From Methylobacterium sp. E-065 (GTDB lineage: Bacteria > Pseudomonadota > Alphaproteobacteria > Rhizobiales > Beijerinckiaceae): DNA of 64,000 nt. This document shows positions 39,110 to 47,908 of this stretch, piece by piece (position 1 is the first letter of the stretch; each line of letters starts with the position of its first letter). The DNA is taken from contig NZ_JAKSYD010000114.1 of NCBI RefSeq assembly GCF_022829605.1, positions 186,001-250,000 on the forward strand. Reading direction: 5' to 3'. The notes under the pieces are model-generated. The model was given only the letters and a program-made list of their open reading frames with translations. It had not been told where the DNA came from and searched no databases. Position numbers and translations under genes: made by a program.

Positions 39110-40626
39110 GCTTCGGCTGCCCTGTGCAGGTTCGCCCGGGACGGTTGTCGCATTGCTGCTCGCCGGCCCGCGAGTCGCGCCGCGAGAAGGAGAAGCAACC
39201 CGAGGACCGCCATTGCGAGATCGAAGCCGAGGAACCGAAGCTCGCCCACCGTCAATGCATCGCTGATCGGAATCGCCAGAAAGGCCAAAGCCGGCACGGT
39301 CAGGGCGACCGACCATGCTTTTGGCCGTGGATAGAGTGCGGACGCTGCAGCCGCCAGCACCCAGATCCCGAAGAACGCGCCGACCTCCCACTCCGCCCGT
39401 GCGTCCAGCGCGACGGGGAGCAATCGATTGGCGAGGAAATAGGCCGCGAGGCCCGCCGGCAGCCCCGCGATGGTGCCAAGGTTGAGGATGCGGACCAAGC
39501 GAAGGCCAAGACCCTCTGGAGCGGCATTCTTCGGCGCGCGGGCGACGGTCCAAAGCACGAGCCCCGTCGCCACCGTGGCAGCCCCCATGAGGCCGCAGAG
39601 GAAGAACACGAGGCGCAGGGGCGCGGCTGCGAAATGCGCCTCGTGCAGCCCGACCATCACGGCGCCGGTGCGCGTGGCGGCGCCGGCTTCGCCGACCCGC
39701 CCGAGTTCCACGCCGGTGGTCGCATCGTAGGCGATCTGGGGGTGGAGATGGGCGAGGCCGGGCGGCTCCTCGAAGTAAGCGGTGACCGTCGCGACTGCAT
39801 CGCCCGGATGCGTGATCATCACGAGTTCGGGCGACTCGCCGGCCGCCGCCATGGCCCGCGACACGATTTCGCCGAGGGGCAGCGCTGCGCCGGGACGCCC
39901 GGCCGGCGGGCGACCGGCGATCATGATGCCGGCATCGGCGTAGTAGCGCAGGATATCGCCGCGATAGGCCGTCTGCACCGCCCAGGGCATCAGCATCGCC
40001 GATAGCGTGACGAGGCCCGTGTAGACGATCATCAGGTGGAACGGCAGCGCCAGGACACCCATCACGTTGTGGGCGTCGAGCCAGCCGCGCTGCGCCGAGC
40101 GGTCCCGTCGGAAGGTGAAGAAATCGGCGAAGATCCGCCGATGGGTCACGATCCCCGAGATGAGTGCGATCAGCAGGATCATGGCGCAGGCCGAGACGAT
40201 CCAGCGCCCCAGGAGCGGCGGGAGACTCAGCTCGTAGTGAAAACGATAGAGGAAGTCGCCGCCCTGCGTATCCCGGACCGCTGCGCGTTCGCCGGATGCG
40301 GGATCGAGCAGCGCGTGATGAAACGGGCCGCTGAAACTCCGCCACCAGTAGACCTCGACGGCCGGGTTCTCGGCGTTCGGCAGCTTGATCGACCATCCCG
40401 CGGCATCCGGCATCGTCCTCTGGAGGAACGCACCGGCGCGGGTCGCCGCGGCTGCGGGATCAGGTTTCGCCGCCGACAGTTCCGGCCGCATCCAGTGCGA
40501 GATCTCGGGCCGGTAATAGCTGGCGGTACCGGTGACGAAGATCGCGAACAGCACCCATCCGACCACGAGCCCGGACCACGTGTGCAGCCACGCCATCGAC
40601 TGGCGGACACTCCTGGGCCGGCTCAT
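39106..40626 (-). CDS. PepSY-associated membrane protein (iron-uptake cluster type)
   Basis: 506 residues from the ATG at 40626. The N-terminal helix with LHTWSGLVVGWVLFAIFVTGTA and the later LDAHNVMGVLALPFHLMIVYTGL are signatures of PepSY_TM proteins (PiuB/FoxB relatives). Two periplasmic PepSY-like segments alternate with about six helices. Homologues reduce or release iron from siderophores at the inner membrane. The His residues in the helices could bind haem. It overlaps the genes on both sides by four bases, so this is a tight three-gene operon. Confidence 0.85.
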   Translation of the reverse strand: MSRPRSVRQSMAWLHTWSGLVVGWVLFAIFVTGTASYYRPEISHWMRPELSAAKPDPAAAATRAGAFLQRTMPDAAGWSIKLPNAENPAVEVYWWRSFSGPFHHALLDPASGERAAVRDTQGGDFLYRFHYELSLPPLLGRWIVSACAMILLIALISGIVTHRRIFADFFTFRRDRSAQRGWLDAHNVMGVLALPFHLMIVYTGLVTLSAMLMPWAVQTAYRGDILRYYADAGIMIAGRPPAGRPGAALPLGEIVSRAMAAAGESPELVMITHPGDAVATVTAYFEEPPGLAHLHPQIAYDATTGVELGRVGEAGAATRTGAVMVGLHEAHFAAAPLRLVFFLCGLMGAATVATGLVLWTVARAPKNAAPEGLGLRLVRILNLGTIAGLPAGLAAYFLANRLLPVALDARAEWEVGAFFGIWVLAAAASALYPRPKAWSVALTVPALAFLAIPISDALTVGELRFLGFDLAMAVLGLLLLLAARLAGRRAAMRQPSRANLHRAAEA

Positions 40627-40949
40627 GCGGCGCCTCCGGTCTGGAAAGCACCGGCGAGCCACAGGGCGACGGTCAGCAGCGCGGCCACGATCCCCAGAAC
40701 CAGCGCGGCGCGTCCGACCGTCCCCGCAGCAAAAACCCAGATCACCACGGCTGCCATGATGGCGAAGCTTGCGATCAACGCGGTCGACACGGCCTCGGCC
40801 CGGGTGCCGGACGAGATCAGCGCGAGCAATGCGCTCGCCAGAGCGGCAATCCCGTAACCGCCTACGCTTGCCAGGAGAACCCGCGCCGCCACCGCCAATC
40901 GATACGCGCGTGCCCTCCCCGAATGGGCGCCCACCGGACTGGTGTTCAT
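40623..40949 (-). CDS. DUF3649 membrane protein
   Basis: 108 residues from the ATG at 40949. Three hydrophobic helices (VLLASVGGYGIAALASALLAL, STALIASFAIMAAVVIWVFA, and a third near the C-terminus). DUF3649 genes typically precede PepSY and DUF3325 genes behind TonB-dependent receptor genes. It is the first gene of this trio; no receptor gene is next to it here. The substrate is unknown. Confidence 0.75.
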   Translation of the reverse strand: MNTSPVGAHSGRARAYRLAVAARVLLASVGGYGIAALASALLALISSGTRAEAVSTALIASFAIMAAVVIWVFAAGTVGRAALVLGIVAALLTVALWLAGAFQTGGAA

Positions 40950-41153
40950 GGCGCCATCTCGCGATTCCGTGATCCCATGGTCTGACCTAACCGCGGCCGT
41001 CGGAGGGACGCAACGCTTATGTTCCGGAACGATTCCAGTGAGGGTTGAACGACTTGGAGCGATTCTGACTAGGTCGTCGATCGTTGCGCCCACACTCAAA
41101 TCGATCCGCTGGGCGTCCGACGGACATCGGACTACCGCGATCTGCCGATCCGT

Positions 41154-41402
41154 TCAGCGCCCCGACGGCGGAGCAGTGCGAGTCGACCCGGAGGGGCGCA
41201 GTGCCGGCGCGGCGTCCCGCGCACTCGGCGGCAGATCCGCGCCCGGCCTTGCCAGCGGCGACGGCGATTCGCCCCCGGCCCTTTCGCGCTCATGACCCCG
41301 GGCGTATCCGGCGTTGATCCCGGCGTAGAAGCCAGTGAAATCCTCAGCGCGCGCGCCGCTGGCAGCGACGAGCAGAAGAGCCGAGAGCAGGCTGCGACGC
41401 AT
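41154..41402 (-). CDS. Short exported protein resembling the start of an outer-membrane barrel
   Basis: 82 residues from the ATG at 41402. A clear signal peptide (RRSLLSALLLVAASGARA, cut after residue 19) is followed by EDFTGFYAGINAGYARG, the N-terminal beta strand of Omp25/Omp31-like porin-family proteins, and then a low-complexity Ser/Pro/Arg tail. A true barrel needs 180 or more residues, so this is either a remnant of such a gene or a small secreted protein that kept only the first strand. Confidence 0.5.
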   Translation of the reverse strand: MRRSLLSALLLVAASGARAEDFTGFYAGINAGYARGHERERAGGESPSPLARPGADLPPSARDAAPALRPSGSTRTAPPSGR

Positions 41403-41508
41403 GGCAAACTCGCTGGCGAACCCAGAAACGAAGCGGGCGGCGGCTCCTTTCGGAACCACCGCCCAATAATCTTCGTGCGGTTCGCGGCGGCGATGCGGCC
41501 GCGAAACC

Positions 41509-42333
41509 TTAATCTTCGACGTTGATGCTCTGGGCCTCGCGGCCCTTCTGCCCGTCGACCACAGCCAGGGTGACCTGCTGCCCTTCGGCCAGAGACTCGA
41601 GTCCAGCGCGGGACAGAGCCGAACGGTGAACGAACACGTCCTTGCCGCCGTCATTGACCGAAACGAAGCCGAAGCCCTTGGCCGGATCGTACCATTTCAC
41701 CGTGCCGTTCATTTCGACGGACGGGCCGCTGGAGACACGGCCACCGCCGCCGCCACCACCGCCGTAGCCGCCACCGCCACCGCCACCGCCGTATCCGCCG
41801 CCGGCGCCACCGTAGCCGCCGCCACTGGGGGCACCATAGCCACCGCCGCCGGCACCACCGAAGCCACCGGTCCGCGGACGCAGTTCGCGCCGGGGAGCGG
41901 GTGCTGCTTCAGCTGTGGACGTGTCGACACTGGTGACACTGGTCACCTGCGGGCCCTTCTGACCCTGCGCCGTGGTCACCGTCAGACGGGTGCCCGGCAT
42001 GAGATCGGCGTGGCCAGCCGCTTCGACGGCGCGGATGTGGAGGAAGGCATCGCCCGAGCCGTCGCCCAGCTCGACGAAGCCGAAGCCCTTCTCCTTGTTA
42101 AACCATTTTACCGTCGCATCACGCTCCGGGCCGGACGCAACCGGCGCCGCGCCACGGGCCGGACCACGGTCGAAGCCACCGCCGCCGCCACCGAAGCCGC
42201 CACCACCGCCGCCGCCGCCACCGTAGCCGCCGCCGTATCCGCCGCTGGGGGGAGCCTGGTCAGGCCATCTCGGCTCGCCACTCTCGTCGAAGCCACGCTT
42301 CTGCGGCCCCCTGAAATCACGACCACGTCCCAT
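41509..42333 (-). CDS. Double cold-shock-domain protein with glycine-rich linkers
   Basis: 274 residues. CSD 1 is at about 73-137 ([17 protein letters not shown]... [11 protein letters not shown]) and CSD 2 at about 208-273 ([17 protein letters not shown]... [12 protein letters not shown]), each with the RNP1 motif KGFGFV and RNP2-like FLH/FVH. Two glycine-rich blocks (about 32-60 and 160-200) resemble RGG/GYGG low-complexity RNA-binding segments. It is probably an RNA chaperone. Alphaproteobacterial CspA relatives with two CSDs are known, but the long Gly-rich linkers are unusual. It stands alone with a 312-base region upstream. Confidence 0.9.
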   Translation of the reverse strand: MGRGRDFRGPQKRGFDESGEPRWPDQAPPSGGYGGGYGGGGGGGGGFGGGGGGFDRGPARGAAPVASGPERDATVKWFNKEKGFGFVELGDGSGDAFLHIRAVEAAGHADLMPGTRLTVTTAQGQKGPQVTSVTSVDTSTAEAAPAPRRELRPRTGGFGGAGGGGYGAPSGGGYGGAGGGYGGGGGGGGYGGGGGGGGRVSSGPSVEMNGTVKWYDPAKGFGFVSVNDGGKDVFVHRSALSRAGLESLAEGQQVTLAVVDGQKGREAQSINVED

Positions 42334-42645
42334 CGAAAGCTCGCAAAAACCGTCCGCCGCCCTTGTCTCGAATACCGCGTGCGCGCCATCCCAGACAGCC
42401 CACGCCCCGCACTATCATTACCCCAGGTCGCGGTAACCAAGAATAACGCCCCAGTCCTGACGCAATCGGGCCTTGACCGCAAGGACCTTCTTGTCTCAAA
42501 CGCGCCCGTTCCGTTACTTTCTTGCGGTAAACAACGCAGATGCCGCGAGCGGCCGGCATGACCTTTCACATGTGAGAGAATGCGTTAGCGAAACGCAAAC
42601 GGTGTCCGGTTAGCGTCGATATCCTGTTCCGCACTGCGACAGGCC
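42334..42645. other. Divergent control region between the cold-shock gene and a response regulator gene
   Basis: 312 bases without a gene. It must hold both promoters and probably a long cold-shock 5' leader on the minus side. A small hairpin (TGCGTT/AACGCA) lies near 42580-42597, just upstream of the response regulator gene. No cold-box consensus could be identified with confidence. Confidence 0.4.
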
Positions 42646-43119
42646 ATGATCGCGACCCCGACCTTCCCCGATCTCTCGGCCCTCGTCGTCGACGAGAGCC
42701 TCTACATCCGTCGAATCGTGCGCGACATGCTGATGCGCGTCGGCATCAAGCGCGTTCTGGAGGCGCCGGACGGCGCGGAAGCGCTCGGCGTCCTCGCGGA
42801 GAGCAAGCCCGATCTCAGCATCATCGACTGGGACCTGTCGATTCTGTCCGGCGAGGAATTCATCCGGCTGGCCCGCACACCCACGACCTCGCCCTGCCCC
42901 ACCATCCCGATCATCCTGATGCTGGCGCAGCCCCGCCGGAACGTCGTGGACCGCGCGGTGGCACTCGGGGTGAACGAGATCATCGCCAAGCCTTTCTCAC
43001 CCAAGACCCTCTGGTCGCGTCTCGACGAGGTGATCAACCGACCCCGCCCCTACTCGCAGGTGAAGAGCCTATTGCGGCCGATCCCGCGCCGGGTCGGCAT
43101 GATGAAGGCGGTCGCTTGA
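42646..43119 (+). CDS. Stand-alone receiver-domain response regulator
   Basis: 157 residues made of one CheY-like receiver and a 30-residue basic tail. The acidic pair is Asp16-Glu17 (VVDESLYIRR), the probable phospho-acceptor is Asp61 in LSIIDWDLS, and the conserved Lys is in NEIIAKPFSP near 110. The usual switch Thr/Ser after the fourth strand is not evident (IILMLAQPRR). There is no output domain, so it probably acts by protein contact, such as chemotaxis or a phosphorelay. No kinase gene is adjacent. Confidence 0.85.
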   Translation: MIATPTFPDLSALVVDESLYIRRIVRDMLMRVGIKRVLEAPDGAEALGVLAESKPDLSIIDWDLSILSGEEFIRLARTPTTSPCPTIPIILMLAQPRRNVVDRAVALGVNEIIAKPFSPKTLWSRLDEVINRPRPYSQVKSLLRPIPRRVGMMKAVA

Positions 43120-43229
43120 TCACGGCCACGATCGGACGTTGCAGTTCCCCGCCGAGCCTGTAGGGTCGTAGATCAGCTCAGGCCGAGCACAGCGCTCCTG
43201 GCCGACCCGAAGGATCGACGGCCGCGCCG

Positions 43230-44312
43230 ATGAGGGACGAGACCGCCGCGGCCGCGCCGTCCCGAATGCAGATCGGCGCAGGGCCGCATCAGACCTCCAC
43301 CCCTCTCCCGGGCCGCGAGCGCCGTCGCCCGGCCTACGCGGCGCTGGACCTCGGGACCAACAATTGCCGTCTGCTGGTCGCGGAGCCGACCTTCAGCGGC
43401 TTCCGCGTGATCGACGCGTTCTCGCGGATCGTCCGGCTCGGCGAGGGTCTCGGGACGTCGGATCGGCTGAACGAGGCGGCGATCGAGCGTACTGTGGAAG
43501 CCTTGCGCATCTGCCGGACCAAGATGCAGGCCCGCGGCGTGCAGCGCGCTAAGATAATCGCCACGGAAGCGTGCCGGCTCGCGGTCAACGGTGCGGCCTT
43601 CGTCGAGCGTGTCCGGCGCGGCGTGGGCCTCGACCTCGAGATCGTCGACCGCCAGACCGAGGCCTATCTCGCGGTGACCGGCTGCGCGGCGCTGGCCGAT
43701 CCGCTCGCCGAATCGGTCGTGATCTTCGACATCGGCGGCGGCTCCACCGAGATCGCGTGGCTCGACGGCGCGGCCGCCAACCCATCCACCGACCCGACGT
43801 TGCGGATCCGGGCCTGGGATTCGTTGCCCGTCGGCGTCGTGACCCTGGCCGAACGCCACGGCGGCGCCGAGGTCACGCGGCGCATGTTCGAGGGTATGGT
43901 CGAGGAAGTGGCCGAGAAGCTCTCGCCCTTCGCGATCCGTGCGGCCGCCGCCGCGACGGCGCCGCATTTCCACCTGCTCGGCACGTCCGGCACGGTGACG
44001 ACGATCGCCGCCATGCATCTGCGGCTGGTGCGCTACGAGCGGCGGCGCGTCGATGGCCTGTGGATGGACGACGCCGACGTCACCACCGCGATTGACGATC
44101 TGCTCGACACGCGGCTGGAGCAGCGGGCCGACAATCCCTGCATCGGCCGCGACCGGGCTGACCTCGTGCTGGCCGGCTGCGCGATCCTGGAGGCGATTCG
44201 CCGGGCCTTCCCGTCCGAGCGCCTGCGCATCGCCGATCGGGGCCTGCGCGAGGGCCTGCTGATGAACATGATGCGGGAGGACGGGGTCTGGAACCGGAAG
44301 GCTGTAAGATGA
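43230..44312 (+). CDS. Ppx/GppA family phosphatase
   Basis: 360 residues. The actin-like ASKHA fold is shown by YAALDLGTNNCRLLVAEPT (phosphate 1), AYLAVTGCAALADPL, FDIGGGSTEIAWLDG (phosphate 2) and LLGTSGTVTTIAAMHL. Members cleave exopolyphosphate or pppGpp. The length lacks the C-terminal HD-like domain of the long E. coli enzymes, so this is the short form common in alphaproteobacteria. It precedes rlmE by 25 bases, so the two are likely cotranscribed. Confidence 0.93.
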   Translation: MRDETAAAAPSRMQIGAGPHQTSTPLPGRERRRPAYAALDLGTNNCRLLVAEPTFSGFRVIDAFSRIVRLGEGLGTSDRLNEAAIERTVEALRICRTKMQARGVQRAKIIATEACRLAVNGAAFVERVRRGVGLDLEIVDRQTEAYLAVTGCAALADPLAESVVIFDIGGGSTEIAWLDGAAANPSTDPTLRIRAWDSLPVGVVTLAERHGGAEVTRRMFEGMVEEVAEKLSPFAIRAAAAATAPHFHLLGTSGTVTTIAAMHLRLVRYERRRVDGLWMDDADVTTAIDDLLDTRLEQRADNPCIGRDRADLVLAGCAILEAIRRAFPSERLRIADRGLREGLLMNMMREDGVWNRKAVR

Positions 44313-44337
44313 AGGCATCGCCGAAGAAGGGATCACG

Positions 44338-45063
44338 ATGAGCGACCGGCGCGGCGGCGCGAGTTCTGGCGGCGGCGTGCGCGGGGAGCTGAAGCAGCGG
44401 GTCAAGACCGGCCGCGGACGAACCCTATCGCAGAAGCGCTGGCTGGAGCGGCAGCTCAACGATCCCTACGTGGCCCGGGCCAAACGCGAGGGCTATCGGT
44501 CCCGGGCGGCCTACAAGCTCTTGGAGATCGACGAGCGCTACAAGTTGCTGCGGCCCGGCCAGAGGATCGTCGACCTCGGTGCCGCCCCGGGCGGCTGGTC
44601 GCAGGTTGCTGCCCGTATCGTGGGCGCTTCCGGCAAGATCGTCGGCATCGATCTCCTCGAGATCGAGCCGATGGCCGGCGTCGAATTCATCACCCTCGAC
44701 TTTCTCGATCCCGAAGCCCCGGCCACGCTGACCGCGCTGCTCGGCGGCCCGGCCGACCTCGTGATGTCCGACATGGCGGCCAACGCCACCGGCCACAAGA
44801 AGACCGATCACCTGCGCATCATCGGCCTCGCCGAGACCGCGGCTGAATTTGCCCGCGAGGTGCTGGGGCCGGGCGGCGCCTATCTCGCGAAGGTGCTGCA
44901 GGGCGGCACCGAAAGCGCGCTGCTCAGCGACCTGAAGCGTGACTTTGCCACCGTCCGCCACGTGAAGCCGGCGGCGAGTCGGGCCGATTCGAGCGAGCTC
45001 TACGTCCTTGCGACCGGCTATCGCGGCACGCCGGACGGCACCCGGGCGTCCGACGAGGACTGA
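44338..45063 (+). CDS. rlmE: RlmE, 23S rRNA 2'-O-methyltransferase (U2552)
   Basis: 241 residues. FtsJ fold: the SAM-binding motif IVDLGAAPGGWSQVAAR at about residues 77-93, YRSRAAYKLLEID upstream with the first catalytic Lys, DLVMSDMAANATGHKKTDHLR with the catalytic Asp, and YLAKVLQGG with the second Lys; the tetrad K-D-K-E is complete. The basic N-terminal extension (VKTGRGRTLSQKRW) is typical of alphaproteobacterial forms. It modifies the A-loop late in 50S assembly. Confidence 0.96.
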   Translation: MSDRRGGASSGGGVRGELKQRVKTGRGRTLSQKRWLERQLNDPYVARAKREGYRSRAAYKLLEIDERYKLLRPGQRIVDLGAAPGGWSQVAARIVGASGKIVGIDLLEIEPMAGVEFITLDFLDPEAPATLTALLGGPADLVMSDMAANATGHKKTDHLRIIGLAETAAEFAREVLGPGGAYLAKVLQGGTESALLSDLKRDFATVRHVKPAASRADSSELYVLATGYRGTPDGTRASDED

Positions 45064-45363
45064 GGCGAGCCGGCCGGGTCAGCCTGTTCACCGACACAGT
45101 TCAGCACGTGGAGGATCGGGCCGGTCGGATCACCGACAGCCTCGACCTGATGTACGGGCTCGCCGTGCCATCCGCCGGACGTGGCGTGGGACTGGGAGAC
45201 ACGCTCCCTTCGGACGAGATCGGTCGGCGACATCGGCTAACCGATCGGATCCGCGCCTATCCAGACTGCGCGCTTCCCGGGGTGTGACGACCGGATACGA
45301 AAAAAGCCGCCCCGATTGTTCGGGACGGCTCTTCCAGATCACCGATCGCAGTCAGCTATTCTT
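45064..45363. other. Region between rlmE and the DUF4167 gene
   Basis: 300 bases between convergent genes. Apart from the terminator at its right end, nothing recognisable was found; open frames here have no protein character. Confidence 0.4.
45300..45333 (-). terminator. Intrinsic terminator of the DUF4167 gene
   Basis: Read on the minus strand: a ten-base-pair G+C-rich stem (45322-45331 with 45306-45315, one mismatch) around AACAAT, followed by TTTTTT at 45300-45306. This is a classic Rho-independent terminator, facing the minus-strand DUF4167 gene whose stop lies about 30 bases before it. Confidence 0.85.
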
Positions 45364-46515
45364 CTACTCGGTGGTGGTGTCGTCGGACGACGTCCGCGGC
45401 ACGCCCTCCTCCGCCACGCCCTCGAAGCGCGGACGGCGGCGGCGACGCGGCTTGGCGGCCGGAGCCTCCTCGGCGGAAACCTCCGGCTCCGGCGCGGTCG
45501 GCGGCTCGGCCGCAGCGACGGGGCGGGCGGGAGCCATCAGGAATGCCGGCAGGCCTGCGGGATCCTCGGCAACGACAGGCGCAGCCTCGCGCCGGCGCTC
45601 GCGCCGCGGAGCGGCCTCGCCACGCGGAGCGGCCTCGCCACGCGGAGCACGCTCCGGACGTGCGTCCGAGCGGGGCTCCTGACGCGTCTCTGTGCGCTGC
45701 TCGATACGCACCGCCTCGCTGCGTCCGTTGTCGTAGCGCCCCTGATCGACGCGTGCATCCTGCTGGCGGTTGTCTGGACGGTTCTCTTGGAACCCCTCTT
45801 GCCGGCTGTCGGCTTGCCGATTGTCCGGGCGGTCCTGCCGGTAGTCCGGCCGGCTATACTCTTGGCGGTCCTGCCGATTGTTCTGTCGATCCTGTCGGTA
45901 GTCAGGGCGCTGATAATCCTGCCGCTGGTAGTCCTGACGTTGCTGGTCCTGACGCGGCTGATCGTGACGTTGCTGATCGTTGCGTTGCTGGTCCTGGCGC
46001 GGCTGATCCTGCCGGCGGTAATCCTGCCGGCCGTTGTTGTCGAAGCGGCGCTGGTCGCGGTTCTGGAACCGGTCGCGATTCTGGCGCCCGTCCTGGTTCG
46101 TGTCGCCGCGGGTGTCGTAGGGCTGGGGCTGCTGTCCCGGATCGCCGTCGTCGTAGCCGTTGTAGGCGTGACCGTTCTGGGACGTGCCGTTGCCCTGGCC
46201 GTCCTCATCGCCCTCGTCCATCTCGTCGTCATCGGACCGGCTGGCGTAACCGCCCGTATTCGAGGGACGGGTCTGCTCTTGAGCACCGGACACGATCCGG
46301 AAGTAGTGCTCACCGTGCTGGAAATAGTTCTCGGCAGCGACCGGATCGCCCGCCGCGAGCGCGTCACGCGCGAGCTGTGCGTACTTGTCGGCGATGTGCT
46401 GCGGGGTGCCGCGAATTTTAACGTCGGGACCGTTGGATTCGTACGAGCGCGTCAGTGGATTCGGACCTTTCGGCCGATTCCGGCCGCGCATCCGTCGATT
46501 TTGGTTTGGTCTCAT
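45364..46515 (-). CDS. DUF4167 protein with long Gln/Asp/Arg-rich disordered region
   Basis: 383 residues from the ATG at 46515. The conserved N-terminal domain (about 85 residues) has MRGRNRPKGPNPLTRSYESN, VKIRGTPQHIADKYAQLARDALAAGD and AENYFQHGEHYFRI, typical of the family. Residues about 120-330 are low complexity, with repeats of RQDQQRQDYQR type, PDYRQDR and APRGEA; the C-terminus is Arg-rich (KPRRRRRPRF). The gene lies downstream of prmC, as in other alphaproteobacteria. An RNA- or ribosome-related role is often supposed from the basic, disordered build and the context, but it is not proven. Confidence 0.9.
   Translation of the reverse strand: MRPNQNRRMRGRNRPKGPNPLTRSYESNGPDVKIRGTPQHIADKYAQLARDALAAGDPVAAENYFQHGEHYFRIVSGAQEQTRPSNTGGYASRSDDDEMDEGDEDGQGNGTSQNGHAYNGYDDGDPGQQPQPYDTRGDTNQDGRQNRDRFQNRDQRRFDNNGRQDYRRQDQPRQDQQRNDQQRHDQPRQDQQRQDYQRQDYQRPDYRQDRQNNRQDRQEYSRPDYRQDRPDNRQADSRQEGFQENRPDNRQQDARVDQGRYDNGRSEAVRIEQRTETRQEPRSDARPERAPRGEAAPRGEAAPRRERRREAAPVVAEDPAGLPAFLMAPARPVAAAEPPTAPEPEVSAEEAPAAKPRRRRRPRFEGVAEEGVPRTSSDDTTTE
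45611..45646. repeat. Tandem 18-base repeat inside the DUF4167 gene
   Basis: Two exact head-to-tail copies (45611-45628 and 45629-45646), encoding the repeated residues APRGEA. Being a multiple of three, they lengthen the disordered tail in frame and are a likely place for length variation between strains. Confidence 0.7.
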
Positions 46516-46986
46516 CGGTCTGTAATGACCCTCGTTCACGCAAACGACTGTCTTCGGAGGCGCCAATCGGGACTTCGTGACGCGTGCCGGTCAAGCGCAC
46601 CCGGCGGCGCCGCGCGTATGATCGCTGTGCGACCTTCGCGTCTGTCTGACCATCCCTCGCACCGCGTTCCCGGGCAAGGCACCGGAGACCAGCTGATTGT
46701 CAGGTTCAAGCGCTGTTAAACCGCCGCGCCGTCACGCGCGCTCTGGTTCAACGGTTTGGGGATCAGCGAACCCGTCGGCGACCTATGGTCGTCACCGACC
46801 CTAACGTTGTCCGACTTAACGAACCATCCGCGATCTTCAGATCAACATTAGCGTTCCCCGGCTCGGGCAACAAGCATTTTTTCGATGCATCCCGCTCCGT
46901 CGCGGTGAGCTCCACATTTGCGTAGGAGCGCCGGTCAATAAAAGCGCTGCGGCGTGGCCAATTGCGGCGCAATCGGGCGTGTGGGC
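46516..46986. other. Intergenic region between prmC and the DUF4167 gene
   Basis: About 470 bases. No recognisable gene. It is somewhat less G+C rich than the flanking genes, and the promoter of the DUF4167 gene should lie here. No clear terminator for prmC was seen. Confidence 0.35.
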
Positions 46987-47901
46987 CTATCCGCTGTCGG
47001 ACGATACGTGGGGATCCCACGCGGCTTTGGGAAGACCGAAACACAGCACACGATCATGACAGGCGAGATCGCGGGTCAGGCCGCGATCCGCGAAGCCGGC
47101 CGCAACGGCCAGGTCGCGGACTGTTTCGGCCTGATCGTATCCGATCTCCAGGGCGAGCATTCCCCCAGGGGCGAGCAGGTTTTGGGTCCGGACGCCATCG
47201 AGGATACGTCGATAGGCATCGAGACCGTCCGGGCCGCCGTCGAGGGCAGCCAGGGGATCGTGCTCGTGCACCTCGCGGTGCAGGGTCCGGATGACGTCGC
47301 GCGCGATGTAGGGCGGGTTCGAGACCACGAGATCGAAGCGCCCCCGGATGGCGTCGCACCAATCCGACACCGCAAAGGCTGACCGACTGCCGAAACCGTT
47401 CGCCACGATATTGTGACGGGCTATCCTGAGGGCGGGCTCCGAACGGTCAAGACCGGTGCCGAAGGCGCCGGGAAGCTCACTCAACAACGCCGCCAGGATG
47501 CAGCCGGAGCCCGTGCCGAGATCGAGGCATCGCACCGGTGCGCTCCGGTCCGACACCGTGGCCAGCGCGGCTTCGACCAAGATCTCGGTGTCGGGCCGCG
47601 GGACCAGGGTCTCGGGTCCGAGGCGGATGGGTAGGCCCCAGAACTCCCACGCGCCGAGGATACGGGCCACGGGCTCGCCGGACAGACGCCGCGCCAGCGC
47701 AGCATCCAGAGCGGCCGCCTCGTGATCGTGCAGGCGCTGATCTCCTGCGACGAGAAGGTCGCGCGCCTCGAGCCCGAGGAGCCCCATCAGCAGGAAGCGG
47801 GCATCGCCCGCCGCTTCTCCGAGGCCCCCCGCATGCAGCACGGCCGTGCTGCGCCGAAGGGCCGCGCGGCGGGACAGGCCGTGGCTCGATCCGGATATCA
47901 C
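46987..47901 (-). CDS. prmC: PrmC, release-factor glutamine methyltransferase
   Basis: 304 residues from a GTG at 47901. The N-terminal helical domain is followed by the SAM-binding site CLDLGTGSGCILAALLSELP and the catalytic NPPY motif (LVVSNPPYIARDV), where Gln of the GGQ loop is bound. EPVARILGAWEFWG is also characteristic. It methylates the GGQ glutamine of RF1 and RF2. Its start is seven bases after the prfA stop, so enzyme and substrate are coexpressed. Confidence 0.96.
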   Translation of the reverse strand: MISGSSHGLSRRAALRRSTAVLHAGGLGEAAGDARFLLMGLLGLEARDLLVAGDQRLHDHEAAALDAALARRLSGEPVARILGAWEFWGLPIRLGPETLVPRPDTEILVEAALATVSDRSAPVRCLDLGTGSGCILAALLSELPGAFGTGLDRSEPALRIARHNIVANGFGSRSAFAVSDWCDAIRGRFDLVVSNPPYIARDVIRTLHREVHEHDPLAALDGGPDGLDAYRRILDGVRTQNLLAPGGMLALEIGYDQAETVRDLAVAAGFADRGLTRDLACHDRVLCFGLPKAAWDPHVSSDSG

Positions 47902-47908
47902 GTGCCGC

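Noticed and set aside
41626..42561. 311-codon Ala/Thr-rich frame on the plus strand
   Set aside because: Complement of the glycine-rich cold-shock gene (GGC/GGT read as GCC/ACC).
45316..46719. 467-codon frame with many Leu/Val, looking like a membrane protein
   Set aside because: It is the complement of the Gln/Asp/Arg repeat gene; hydrophobic runs arise from CTG/GTC complements of CAG/GAC codons.
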